A stretch of 12,859 nt of DNA, from the NCBI GenBank assembly GCA_964530165.1, contig CAZGYE010000166.1, positions 1 through 12,859 on the forward strand. Reading direction: 5' to 3'. The stretch's first letter is position 1; every line of letters begins with the position of its first letter. Under the pieces are notes generated by a model. It was given only the letters and a program-made list of their open reading frames with translations. It ran no database searches and was not told the DNA's origin. This DNA comes from CAZGYE01 sp964530165. GTDB lineage: Bacteria > Planctomycetota > Planctomycetia > Planctomycetales > Planctomycetaceae. Positions 6,115 through 12,859 of this stretch are shown here, piece after piece. Made by a program: the position numbers and the translations under genes.

Positions 6115-7803
6115 CTATGCCGCGCCGTTCCTGGGTTTCTTTTTCTCGACCGCAGGCTTGGCGGGCTGCGACGGCTTTCCCTCAGCGGGTTTGACGGCTT
6201 CCAGAACCAACAAGACGCGCAGCAACGCGGCAGGCTCACCGTTGCCGCCACTAGCTTTTCGCAGCTCCTCTCGAAGGCCCGCGGGCCGCTTTGCCAATGA
6301 CCGGACGCCCCTCAATTTGCGGGCGGCTTGCTTTCCCGCGACCTGGTTTCTTAGCGCCGCATCCGACAGAGACAGGGGAACCTGTCTCGAACGCTGTGCC
6401 AGTGAGGGTCGTGCAACTGCTGAGCGATCATGCGGAACATCCTTGCTTTTTTTCTCTGCCGCTTGCTGGGCGTGTTTGCCGGCCTTCTTAGCGGGGCGAT
6501 TTTTCTGATTGGAATCGCCCTGGCTGCGATTGGGCTTGCTGGCCGGCTTCTCTTTGGCCAGTTCGTTGACAGGGCGGCCGACCGGTTTCTTGAACCGGTG
6601 CTTGCTTTTCTTGCCATCGTGAACGGCATCGAGGTGGAACGCCCGTTTCGAGGCGTCTCGGCCCAGCATCGCCAGCGATCCCCACGCAAGCCGCGCTCGG
6701 GAACGCGGGTCGAGACTGGCGAGCGAAATCGCCGGTTGACGCTCCAGTATCCGGAAACGTTTATCCTGTTTGAGTTCCAGCAGGGTCGATGCCAACTGGT
6801 CACGAGTCGTTTCAACATACACGGCCACCATACCGCCCAACTTTGGCTCCGCCTCAGCTTTCGACGCGTTCTTGCTCTTGGAAGGCGCAGACTCCAATGG
6901 AACCCGGTTGCGCTCCAGCAGAAGCTGCAGGGCGTTCAGACTGGCGCTGCGGTCGACGACGGTCAACTTGATGACGGCGATCTGGTCGCCCGACGTCTCC
7001 AACGCGCTGAGGACCTGGCCGATCTGTGCTTCGGTCAGGTCATCGTCGAATGCTAGTTGCTCTCGGCCGTCGGTCGTTTGAATCGCTTCTTTTGCAGAAC
7101 GCTCTTCAACGACAGCACCTCTGGCCTTCCTGCGGAAACGATTCACGGCACTCAGCTTATCCGCCGCGAAGTTCGGTTTCCGAGCAGCGTTCGCGGCAGC
7201 CGTTTCCGCTTCGGTCATCGCCATCCTGCCGGCGACTTTCTCACCAGTCTTGGCTGTCTCTGGTTTGGCGGGCTCATTGAGCGCAACACCATCACGTTTG
7301 GGCGTGGGCTGCCGAAACAACGATTCCGACGATGGTGGCAGTTGCTTGTCGTTCTCTGCGACCTCTGCAATTCCACCGACATCAGCGTCAGCCGCTTCAG
7401 GGAGACTCGTCGTCGGCCGCCCTGCAATGTTTCGTGGAAGGTCCGGCTTATGCGACCGGTCGATGAGCAGAACCATCATGAACAGCATCGCGGCCGAGAC
7501 GGCCACCGCGCAGACGCCTGTCCACCACCGACGCCGCAAGCTGTTGCCTCCGGTGAGCGCCTCGTCGTTCTTGGGCGTCAGAACTTGGTGCTTGGCCGCT
7601 TGCATCACCTGCTCGCAGAACTCCGCTGGAGCCGATTCTCGCGGCAGTTCCCGCAGCAGTTCCGAAAGCTGCTCGATTTCCGCGCGCTCCCGCCGTGCCT
7701 CGGCCGACGCCGCGAATTGCCCTTCCACCACAATCCGCTCGCCCGGCGTGACTTCACCGTCGTGATGGGCGGAGAATAGCTCGCTCGGAAATGGGTCGTT
7801 CAT
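6115..7803 (-). CDS. Anti-sigma-like single-pass membrane protein
   Basis: 562 residues. The N-terminal ~55 residues (F-S-A-H-H-D-G-E-V-T-P-G-E-R, then E-A-R-R-E-R-A-E) match the helical start of planctomycete anti-sigma factors, where the family has H-x3-C-x2-C. Here the zinc cysteines are absent. One membrane helix lies at about 94-114. The exported part has a structured region at about 255-350 (I-A-V-I-K-L-T-V-V-D-R, V-A-V-Y-V-E-T-T-R), then a long Lys/Arg/Ala-rich low-complexity stretch (about 395-520) and a final R-V-L-L-V-L-E strand before a basic tail. No sigma factor gene adjoins it. The ATG forms an ATGA overlap with the stop of a doubtful upstream frame, and no clear ribosome site is seen. 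A role as membrane anti-sigma regulator is probable but unproven. Confidence 0.78.
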   Translation of the reverse strand: MNDPFPSELFSAHHDGEVTPGERIVVEGQFAASAEARRERAEIEQLSELLRELPRESAPAEFCEQVMQAAKHQVLTPKNDEALTGGNSLRRRWWTGVCAVAVSAAMLFMMVLLIDRSHKPDLPRNIAGRPTTSLPEAADADVGGIAEVAENDKQLPPSSESLFRQPTPKRDGVALNEPAKPETAKTGEKVAGRMAMTEAETAAANAARKPNFAADKLSAVNRFRRKARGAVVEERSAKEAIQTTDGREQLAFDDDLTEAQIGQVLSALETSGDQIAVIKLTVVDRSASLNALQLLLERNRVPLESAPSKSKNASKAEAEPKLGGMVAVYVETTRDQLASTLLELKQDKRFRILERQPAISLASLDPRSRARLAWGSLAMLGRDASKRAFHLDAVHDGKKSKHRFKKPVGRPVNELAKEKPASKPNRSQGDSNQKNRPAKKAGKHAQQAAEKKSKDVPHDRSAVARPSLAQRSRQVPLSLSDAALRNQVAGKQAARKLRGVRSLAKRPAGLREELRKASGGNGEPAALLRVLLVLEAVKPAEGKPSQPAKPAVEKKKPRNGAA

Positions 7804-8083
7804 TGTTTCGAATTCTGTAAGAAAGTATCGGTAAACACGCCATTGGGACGCATCTCGTGCAGAAAAGGTTCCTTCAAATCGTGAAGTTTCGTGCTCACAT
7901 ACTGAACACGATCGGAAACGGAAAGCGTGAGAGCGTCAACTGGCGTTGCCCTTCGGTTTGCATTACGATTGCCGTCGGTAGACGGAAAACGGTTTCGTGC
8001 GGCCGTCCGTGGTCGGGATCGTTTGTTCCCCCCCCCAACCGACAGCTCGCTGTCGAATGCCCCCAAAACAGATTGAGGCGAGA
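7804..8083. other. Divergent intergenic region (280 bp) with C9 tract and hairpin
   Basis: Separates the leftward anti-sigma-like gene from the rightward exported protein. It contains a run of nine C at 8028-8036 and, next to it, a hairpin CGACAG-CTCG-CTGTCG at 8040-8055, both in the probable leader of the rightward gene. A minus-strand frame ending at 7800 (TTG start at 8066, 88 codons) overlaps the downstream ATG as ATGA. It has no recognisable domain and about neutral third-base GC, so it is noted here but not called. No promoter boxes could be defined. Confidence 0.5.
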
Positions 8084-10351
8084 ATGGAAATGGCCGGACC
8101 TCTTGTTGGAATTGGCGTCGCCAAGTCGTTGTTGCTCCTGTTGACCTCGGTCGGCGGGCTGTTCGGGATGCCGCCGGGTGAGCGAGACGCTGCTTTCCTG
8201 CAATGTGCCCCGGCCGACACGGCAGTCTACATCGAGTGGGCGGAACGGTCGGCGGGCAAACCCGGCGCGCCGGGCATCGACGGGTTGGCGGCCGATCCGG
8301 AGATCAAAGAGTTCTTCGAGCAAGTCGAGCGGGCCATTCTGGACGCCGTCGAAACAAAGACCGCCGAGGGAGGTCCCAAAAAACAGATCCTCGGCAAAGC
8401 GTTGCCCCCGCTGGTGGAACGTCTGCTGAACCGTTCCGGCTGCCTGTACGTCAACTACGACAAGCAGGCGGCGAAGAAGGCTCTCGAACAGGGCAAAACG
8501 TTCGGCGCCGTGCTCGGCCTACGGGCGACACTGATCATCAACGGCGGTGACGAAGCCGATGCAATCGCCAAAGACATTAAGCAGTTACTGGAACTGCTGC
8601 CTGCCGAGACGCGAACCGACGACATTCAGCGACAACCCTTACCTTTGCCACTGCCGCTGCCGGGGTTGACACTGACGCTGCACCGCCACGAGAAGTATTT
8701 CATCGTCGGCTTCGGACCGAACACGATCGACGTCGCCGTCAGCGGGCTGTCGGGCAAGTCGAAGGGGCTGACGGCCAACAAGCGATTTCAGCAGGCCATC
8801 GAGCACGTCGCCATCGAGCGCACCGCCGGCATCACCTGGATCGACGTCAAAGACATCGTCGATAAAATCGCGGGCGCCGGGCTGGGTAAGCAGGCGGACG
8901 CCGTTAAGGCGATGGTGAAGATGGTCGGGGCCGACGTGATCGATTCGATCGTTTCAGCCACCGGTGTCGTCAACGGCCAGGTCCGTACGAAAATGTTCAT
9001 GACCACCGGTGGCCGGACTGACGGCGTCCTGTCGCTGGCCGCCGGACGCGCGATCAAACCGGCCGACCTCGAACACGTTCCCGCCGACGCCGACTTCGTG
9101 ACGGCACTCAGCTTGAGCGCTCCAAAAATCCTGGCCGCGGTGCGAGACATCATCGGCAAGGCCGATCCGAACTCGAAAAAGGCTTTCGAGCAACTGCTCG
9201 ATCAGTTCGAGCGCGAGTTCGGCTCGTCGATCGAAGAGGACATATTCCAGGCGTTCGGCGACGTGTGGGTGTTTCACGATTCTCCGGCGGCCGGCGGGCT
9301 GTTCGTCACCAGTTTGATCGGCAGCCTGGAGGTCCGTGATTCCGGCAAGGCCAAGGCTGTCTTCGCACAGGCCATGAAGGTGCTCGAGCAGGTCCTGCCC
9401 GGTGAGACTCGGGCCGGGTTTCGGCGGCGGGGCGTGTTTCTCGTGGAGGGCAAGTTCCTGAACCGCACTATTTATTTCGTCAACATCGTCGGCGACGACG
9501 TCCCCTTCGCGCCGGCTTTCTGCCTCACCGAGAAGCATTTGCTCGTCGCCCCGCACCCGCAGGCGTTGAAGGCCCATTTGCGGTTTCTCCACAGTCGAGA
9601 GGCCAATTTCGCCTCACGGCTAAAAATGCTGGCTCCGTCTTCCGGCGACGACCTGTTGTCCGTCACGTACTTCGACACAAAATCGCTGGTGCGATACCTC
9701 TACGCGTTCGCGCCCTATCTGGGCCAGATTCTCTTCAGCGAAATGCAGCGAGAAGGCGTCCCACTGAATATTTTCTCGCTGCCCTCAGCCCGCGCGATTC
9801 TGCCGTACGTGGGTGATTCGGTTTCCACAGTGGTGCGGACCAAAGTCGGGATTCTGAGTGAGCGCCAAACCGCCCTGCCGATTCCCGGCGGCGCGGGCGC
9901 CCTGATCAACCTGCCGATAATGCTCTTCGGGGCGAAAGTGGTACGCATCCGCGCAATGGAGACGGAGGCCCTCCCGGTGCGCGTGCCTGCACAACAACGC
10001 TTGAGAGCAAAACGAGCACGCGCGGTCGTGGTGCCGGCGAAAACCCGGATTGCTCACAAACTCAAACCGGGGAAGAAAAGGGGGGAAGAAAGAGAAGAAA
10101 AGGGGATAAGTCCAATATTCGTACCCCTCAAAGATCGGCATTCGGTTACTGGCCCGATTCAGGACATGAAAAACCGTCCCCCCGGGCGCGATGCGAGCAG
10201 TGCGTGGCATGTCGGCCGCAAATCACGGCCGGTCCAATTTGTCAATAATTGGACTTATCCCCTTTTCTGCTCCGGCAGCTTGTCGCTCTGGCTGATAGGG
10301 TCTATTGCACGCCGGGACTCGACGCGCCGATCACCGTGTTTGACGCCGTAA
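8084..10351 (+). CDS. Large exported protein of unknown function with element-derived C-terminus
   Basis: 755 residues from the ATG at 8084, chosen for GAGG 5 nt upstream (8075-8078) and because it opens with a hydrophobic signal or anchor (M-E-M-A-G-P...S-L-L-L-L-L-T-S-V-G). The frame is open back to a GTG at 7997, but that stretch lacks protein character. The mature part starts A-P-A-D-T-A-V-Y-I-E-W, a pattern common in large secreted planctomycete proteins resembling DUF3352. Around 329-400 there is V-P-A-D-A-D-F-V-T-A-L-S-L, and later D-I-F-Q-A-F-G-D-V-W-V-F. No catalytic motif was recognised. From about residue 671 the frame crosses the 173-bp RAYT-derived element (10096-10268) and then 83 bp of flank before TAA, so the last ~85 residues are probably not native. 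The original stop cannot be located. Confidence 0.75.
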   Translation: MEMAGPLVGIGVAKSLLLLLTSVGGLFGMPPGERDAAFLQCAPADTAVYIEWAERSAGKPGAPGIDGLAADPEIKEFFEQVERAILDAVETKTAEGGPKKQILGKALPPLVERLLNRSGCLYVNYDKQAAKKALEQGKTFGAVLGLRATLIINGGDEADAIAKDIKQLLELLPAETRTDDIQRQPLPLPLPLPGLTLTLHRHEKYFIVGFGPNTIDVAVSGLSGKSKGLTANKRFQQAIEHVAIERTAGITWIDVKDIVDKIAGAGLGKQADAVKAMVKMVGADVIDSIVSATGVVNGQVRTKMFMTTGGRTDGVLSLAAGRAIKPADLEHVPADADFVTALSLSAPKILAAVRDIIGKADPNSKKAFEQLLDQFEREFGSSIEEDIFQAFGDVWVFHDSPAAGGLFVTSLIGSLEVRDSGKAKAVFAQAMKVLEQVLPGETRAGFRRRGVFLVEGKFLNRTIYFVNIVGDDVPFAPAFCLTEKHLLVAPHPQALKAHLRFLHSREANFASRLKMLAPSSGDDLLSVTYFDTKSLVRYLYAFAPYLGQILFSEMQREGVPLNIFSLPSARAILPYVGDSVSTVVRTKVGILSERQTALPIPGGAGALINLPIMLFGAKVVRIRAMETEALPVRVPAQQRLRAKRARAVVVPAKTRIAHKLKPGKKRGEEREEKGISPIFVPLKDRHSVTGPIQDMKNRPPGRDASSAWHVGRKSRPVQFVNNWTYPLFCSGSLSLWLIGSIARRDSTRRSPCLTP
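10124..10210 (-). pseudogene. RAYT (REP-associated tyrosine transposase) N-terminal remnant
   Basis: From the ATG at 10210 the frame reads M-P-R-T-A-R-I-A-P-G-G-T-V-F-H-V-L-N-R, then R-M-P-I-F-E-G. This is the characteristic opening of Y1_Tnp RAYT proteins (M-P-R-x-x-R-x-x-P-G-G-x-x-x-H-V-x-N-R). Full-length family members are several times longer, with a His-hydrophobic-His metal site and a catalytic Tyr downstream. All of that is missing: after I-F-E-G the frame enters the terminal inverted repeat and low-complexity sequence. It cannot be active. Family assignment rests on the N-terminal motif alone. Confidence 0.8.
10213..10254. repeat. Tandem REP-like hairpins upstream of the RAYT remnant
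   Basis: Two adjacent hairpins with 7-nt loops: CGGCCG-CAAATCA-CGGCCG (10213-10231) and GTCCAATT-TGTCAAT-AATTGGAC (10232-10254). The second overlaps the right terminal inverted repeat. RAYT enzymes are known to act on REP hairpins near their own gene, so these are candidate recognition structures (inference). Confidence 0.7.
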
Positions 10352-10390
10352 CCGCGTTCGGTGCCGGCATAGCTCTTGACAACCTCGCCG

Positions 10391-10462
10391 TCATCGGGCT
10401 GCCAGGTGGATGCAAGTCAACAGCCACAGACCAATCGCGATTCCCCTGATGTTCTTCTTCAT
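10391..10462 (-). CDS. Short signal-peptide-like ORF, possibly start of a broken gene
   Basis: 23 codons: M-K-K-N-I-R-G-I-A-I-G-L-W-L-L-T-C-I-H-L-A-A-R, stop. GAGG lies 6 nt before the ATG. It has the Lys-Lys start, hydrophobic core and Cys of an export signal, possibly a lipoprotein. It begins 34 bp after the stop of the glycoside-hydrolase-like gene on the same strand. One frame over, an open stretch at 10416-10255 reads protein-like (W-Q-P-D-D-G-E-V-V-K-S-Y-A-G-T-E-R-G-Y-G-V) and ends within the RAYT element's inverted repeat. A one-base insertion in about 10394-10416 would explain a frameshifted small secreted protein. Alternatively it is chance. Confidence 0.35.
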   Translation of the reverse strand: MKKNIRGIAIGLWLLTCIHLAAR

Positions 10463-10496
10463 GGCAAACCTCGCTCATGCGCATTGAGGTTTCAAC

Positions 10497-12815
10497 CTAC
10501 CGGCCTTGTTCCTTGCGGAAGGCAATCACCTCGGCCAGGTAACGTCGCGCCGCTTCGTGCGAAGGCATCGCGTCGTTGAAGAGGTACAAGATGTGCTTTT
10601 CGGTCGGGATGTGGGCGTAGGGGATCATCTGCTGAGCGGCCTCCCGGACCAGCCGGTCAGCCCGATCCAACGCCGTCTGGGTCTGGTCCAACTGCTTGCG
10701 GACCTCGTCCGCTTTTCCATCGTTTGTGGCCAGCACAGCCCGGTCAAAAGTGGCCTTGGCTTCGCCGGCGGCAGAGAGCTCTTCGAAAACGGTGATGAAG
10801 TTCTCGGTCTTGTAGATCACGTAGTCCAGCTCCTCGCGCGAGCCGGGCAAAACCCTGGGCCGCGCCTGACGGAGCAGCTCCAGGGCCTGGCGGCAGTGGG
10901 CCGCGCGACCGTCCCAGAACTTCCGGTCTGCTTCCGCGGTCTTGATGGCCTTTTCCACCACCCGGCGATCAAGTTCCAGTTTCTCCTCCTTGAAGTTGAC
11001 TCTTCTCAGCGCAACTCCCATACGGTTACCGTGGTGGTAGGTGCCGAACAGCCCCTTCCTTCCATGCCAGCCCAGGGTTTTCTCGTTTTCCTCAAGCAGC
11101 AAGAATGCTTTCAGAAGCGCGTCCAGGCTGTCCGGACCGTACAGGCGGCGAAGATAACGTTCGTAGAACGACTGGCAGTTGATTTGCGGGTTCCAGGCAC
11201 CTTCGGCGATATACTGGGCGCTTTGTTCCGCGCCACGCGCCTTGTTCAATTGCCCGAGCACGCCCGTCAGCCCGTACCGAGCGCTGTCGGGAATGGTCTT
11301 GTCGTGGTCGTACATCATGGCATTGAGTTGAATGTTCAACTCGCCGCCGTCGTCGGTAATCCTCGGCCACACGATAAGCTCGCGTCCTTGGATCTTGTCG
11401 AAGTAACTCATGGCCGTCTCGCCGCCCCAGTTGACCATGTTCATCAGCCAAACGTCTTTAGACAGAACTGAGTCGAGCGCGCGGAGATGGCCGCCGCGGA
11501 AGATCAGTTCCAATCCGAGCTTTGCGGCTGGATAACGTGCCCTGATCCTGCGAACCAGCGTGTCGGCCGCGGCCACGTCGGCCACATCGGTGTCCATGGC
11601 TGCCGGAGGCTTTTGCGGAAGCAGCGGGCGCACGCCGGCATAGTCGCGGATCAGCGCCTGAGTCTTCGGGTCGTCCGCCGGGATATGGAGTTCCGATCCT
11701 GTACAGACCCAATAGCGGTCGGCCTCCGGATAGGTTTCAATCATGCTTCGCACAGCGGCCTCCCAGATGTCCAGCATGGCGGGTTCGCCATGGGGAATCG
11801 CGACCCCACAGTAGAATTTCCTGAATCGCTTTGAGGTGGACAGTATCAGGTTTGGCGGCACGAAAGGCATCTCGCCCATCGCCAGCCAAACCTGTACCTT
11901 GCGCGTGTGGGCGTACCGAATGATCTCACGGAGGAAGTCGCGGGCGGTGCTGTAGGCTTGCTCCTGCGTTTGGACGCGTGCGAACTCGGGCGGGCCAATG
12001 TACCCATCTTGCGGAAAACACTCCCGACCGATCTTCACGCTCTTGGCGGTTCCGCTGTTCCAGGCCCAGGCGCAGTAGCCGGACTCCTTGGGGTAAATGA
12101 TCTCCGCCACCTTGCCACCGTAGGAAAACTCGGTCCATGGCCCGCCCATGCCCCAATAGAACTGGAGGCAATTCATCTTGAGTTTCGCCAACTGGTCGAT
12201 TTCTTTTCGGAAGTCCTCGAGCCCCATGTACCAGCGAATCCCGTGGCAGCAGTGCATCCCGCGATGTTTCAGCACCGGCTCGATGCGCACGTCGAGTTTA
12301 GGCAAGGGGAGGTTGGGTTTCTGCTGGGGGATGATGTCGTTGGTGAGTTGGAAGACGATTCCCAGCCGCTCCAAGAGATCGTAGACGGCATACATCGTTC
12401 CGGCTTCGTCGTTTCCGCCCGCCACCACGGCCGGCCGGCCGGCCATATCGATGGTCTTCAAGACCAGTCCGTCGGGCTTCAGACCGGCGAAGCTGACAAG
12501 CTGCTTCTGCTGGGCCGAGGCGGTCAGGGGGTTGTTGGCCGGGCCGCCTACCAGGATGAGCGTTTTCTCTGCCGGAACCTTGTCGCTGGTGACGATCGGC
12601 AACTCCGCCCCGGAGAGTTTTCGCAGGTAGCGCTGCAACTCACCGGCCACCCAGCGGTCGAAGGGGCCGCTCTGCTGGCCGACCACAATCACGGCCTCGG
12701 CCTTTCCTTCCTTCGCCAGGAAGTGTTCCTGGGCTGAAGATGTGTCTGCAAGACATACGAACGCTGCCGCAACGACAATCACCAGACACTGATGGCATGA
12801 GTTGCGAAATGACAT
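10497..12815 (-). CDS. Secreted glycoside-hydrolase-like protein (GH67/GH20-type N-domain plus barrel)
   Basis: 772 residues; AAGGAG 6 nt before the ATG. Signal peptide about 1-29 (hydrophobic L-V-I-V-V-A-A-A-F-V, cut near S-S-A-Q). An alpha/beta domain at about 35-180 has L-I-L-V-G-G-P-A-N-N-P and A-G-G-N-D-E-A-G-T-M-Y-A-V-Y-D-L-L-E-R-L-G, the pattern of the GH67 N-terminal/GH20b/DUF4838-type domain that precedes a TIM barrel. The region about 185-540 fits the barrel, with Y-W-V-C-T-G-S-E-L-H (Glu375) and L-G-L-E-L-I-F (Glu435) as candidate acid residues. A helical C-terminal part follows (about 545-772). The likely role is hydrolysis of a polysaccharide with uronic acid or amino sugar. The exact family, and whether it is catalytic, is unsure. 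Confidence 0.75.
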   Translation of the reverse strand: MSFRNSCHQCLVIVVAAAFVCLADTSSAQEHFLAKEGKAEAVIVVGQQSGPFDRWVAGELQRYLRKLSGAELPIVTSDKVPAEKTLILVGGPANNPLTASAQQKQLVSFAGLKPDGLVLKTIDMAGRPAVVAGGNDEAGTMYAVYDLLERLGIVFQLTNDIIPQQKPNLPLPKLDVRIEPVLKHRGMHCCHGIRWYMGLEDFRKEIDQLAKLKMNCLQFYWGMGGPWTEFSYGGKVAEIIYPKESGYCAWAWNSGTAKSVKIGRECFPQDGYIGPPEFARVQTQEQAYSTARDFLREIIRYAHTRKVQVWLAMGEMPFVPPNLILSTSKRFRKFYCGVAIPHGEPAMLDIWEAAVRSMIETYPEADRYWVCTGSELHIPADDPKTQALIRDYAGVRPLLPQKPPAAMDTDVADVAAADTLVRRIRARYPAAKLGLELIFRGGHLRALDSVLSKDVWLMNMVNWGGETAMSYFDKIQGRELIVWPRITDDGGELNIQLNAMMYDHDKTIPDSARYGLTGVLGQLNKARGAEQSAQYIAEGAWNPQINCQSFYERYLRRLYGPDSLDALLKAFLLLEENEKTLGWHGRKGLFGTYHHGNRMGVALRRVNFKEEKLELDRRVVEKAIKTAEADRKFWDGRAAHCRQALELLRQARPRVLPGSREELDYVIYKTENFITVFEELSAAGEAKATFDRAVLATNDGKADEVRKQLDQTQTALDRADRLVREAAQQMIPYAHIPTEKHILYLFNDAMPSHEAARRYLAEVIAFRKEQGR

Positions 12816-12859
12816 GGCTGTCTCCTTGGGGTGTAACCGTTCATTGCGCCAAGAAGCTC

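Larger units (their letters stand above)
10096..10268. mobile_element. Non-autonomous RAYT-derived element with 21-bp terminal inverted repeats
   Basis: Left end 10096-10116 (AGAAAAGGGGATAAGTCCAA..) is the exact reverse complement of the right end 10248-10268. Between them, on the minus strand, lies the start of a REP-associated tyrosine transposase gene, and two hairpins (10213-10231 and 10232-10254) lie between its ATG and the right end. No target duplication is visible, as expected for Y1-type (IS200/IS605-like) movement. The transposase is reduced to its first ~29 codons, directly abutting the left end, so the element has lost its centre and would need a full RAYT elsewhere. Confidence 0.8.

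Noticed and set aside
7997..8083. GTG at 7997 as the start of the exported protein
   Set aside because: It would place 29 residues from the C9 tract and hairpin ahead of the hydrophobic signal. The ATG at 8084 has GAGG at proper distance and gives a normal export signal.
9785..10210. 141-codon minus-strand frame as a complete transposase gene
   Set aside because: Only the first ~29 codons have the RAYT pattern. The rest is the terminal repeat, the purine tract read backwards and the antisense of the exported protein gene.
11907..12737. 276-codon plus-strand frame opposite the hydrolase gene
   Set aside because: Long antisense frames are common in GC-rich coding DNA. The minus-strand gene has a signal peptide, a good ribosome site and recognisable domain patterns.
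1..12859. CRISPR array, tRNA or rRNA genes
   Set aside because: No regularly spaced direct repeats, no cloverleaf-like segments and no rRNA signature stretches were seen in the intergenic regions.

Overview
The window looks like chromosomal DNA of a planctomycete, probably Pirellulales-like. This is an inference from gene content and gene style, with no marker gene to prove it. The signs are fairly GC-rich coding sequence, an ECF sigma factor followed by a membrane protein with an L-x-x-F-F-x-x-E-x-P start, a second anti-sigma-like membrane protein with a long basic exported part, large secreted proteins of planctomycete type, a REP-associated transposase (RAYT) relic, and several families of dispersed palindromic repeats between genes.

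Layout. Bases 1-55 are a truncated copy of a dispersed palindromic repeat. From 3222 down to 121 (minus strand) lies a tight four-gene cluster: a soluble sensor histidine kinase, an ECF sigma factor, a single-pass membrane protein that is probably its anti-sigma factor, and an exported PDZ protein. Spacings are 17 bp, a 14-bp overlap and 48 bp. A 333-bp divergent intergenic region holding a hairpin separates it from an ABC transporter ATPase (plus strand, 3556-4281), which has no permease here. The ATPase stop codon sits inside a 22-bp inverted-repeat arm. The second arm and its flank repeat the sequence found at the window start. A terminator-like hairpin follows, then a convergent POT-family peptide/proton symporter (5934-4423), another long imperfect hairpin (6045-6103), and a 562-residue anti-sigma-like membrane protein (7803-6115).

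After a second divergent intergenic region (7804-8083) comes a plus-strand gene for a large exported protein of unknown function, starting at 8084. Its reading frame runs through a 173-bp element (10096-10268) with 21-bp terminal inverted repeats. The element carries the first ~29 codons of a RAYT transposase on the opposite strand, plus two REP-like hairpins. It is best read as an internally deleted, non-autonomous RAYT element that has altered the end of this gene. From the other side, a 23-codon signal-peptide-like ORF (10462-10391), possibly the start of a frameshifted small gene, points toward the same element. The window ends with a secreted glycoside-hydrolase-like protein (12815-10497).

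How the genes fit together. Only the 121-3222 cluster has a clear joint role: it would link a cytoplasmic kinase to an extracytoplasmic stress-type sigma circuit with an exported PDZ partner. The other genes are single transcription units, and the spaces between their 3' ends are filled with repeats. The strongest leads are the kinase-sigma-membrane protein-PDZ cluster and the RAYT-derived element that changes a host protein's C-terminus.
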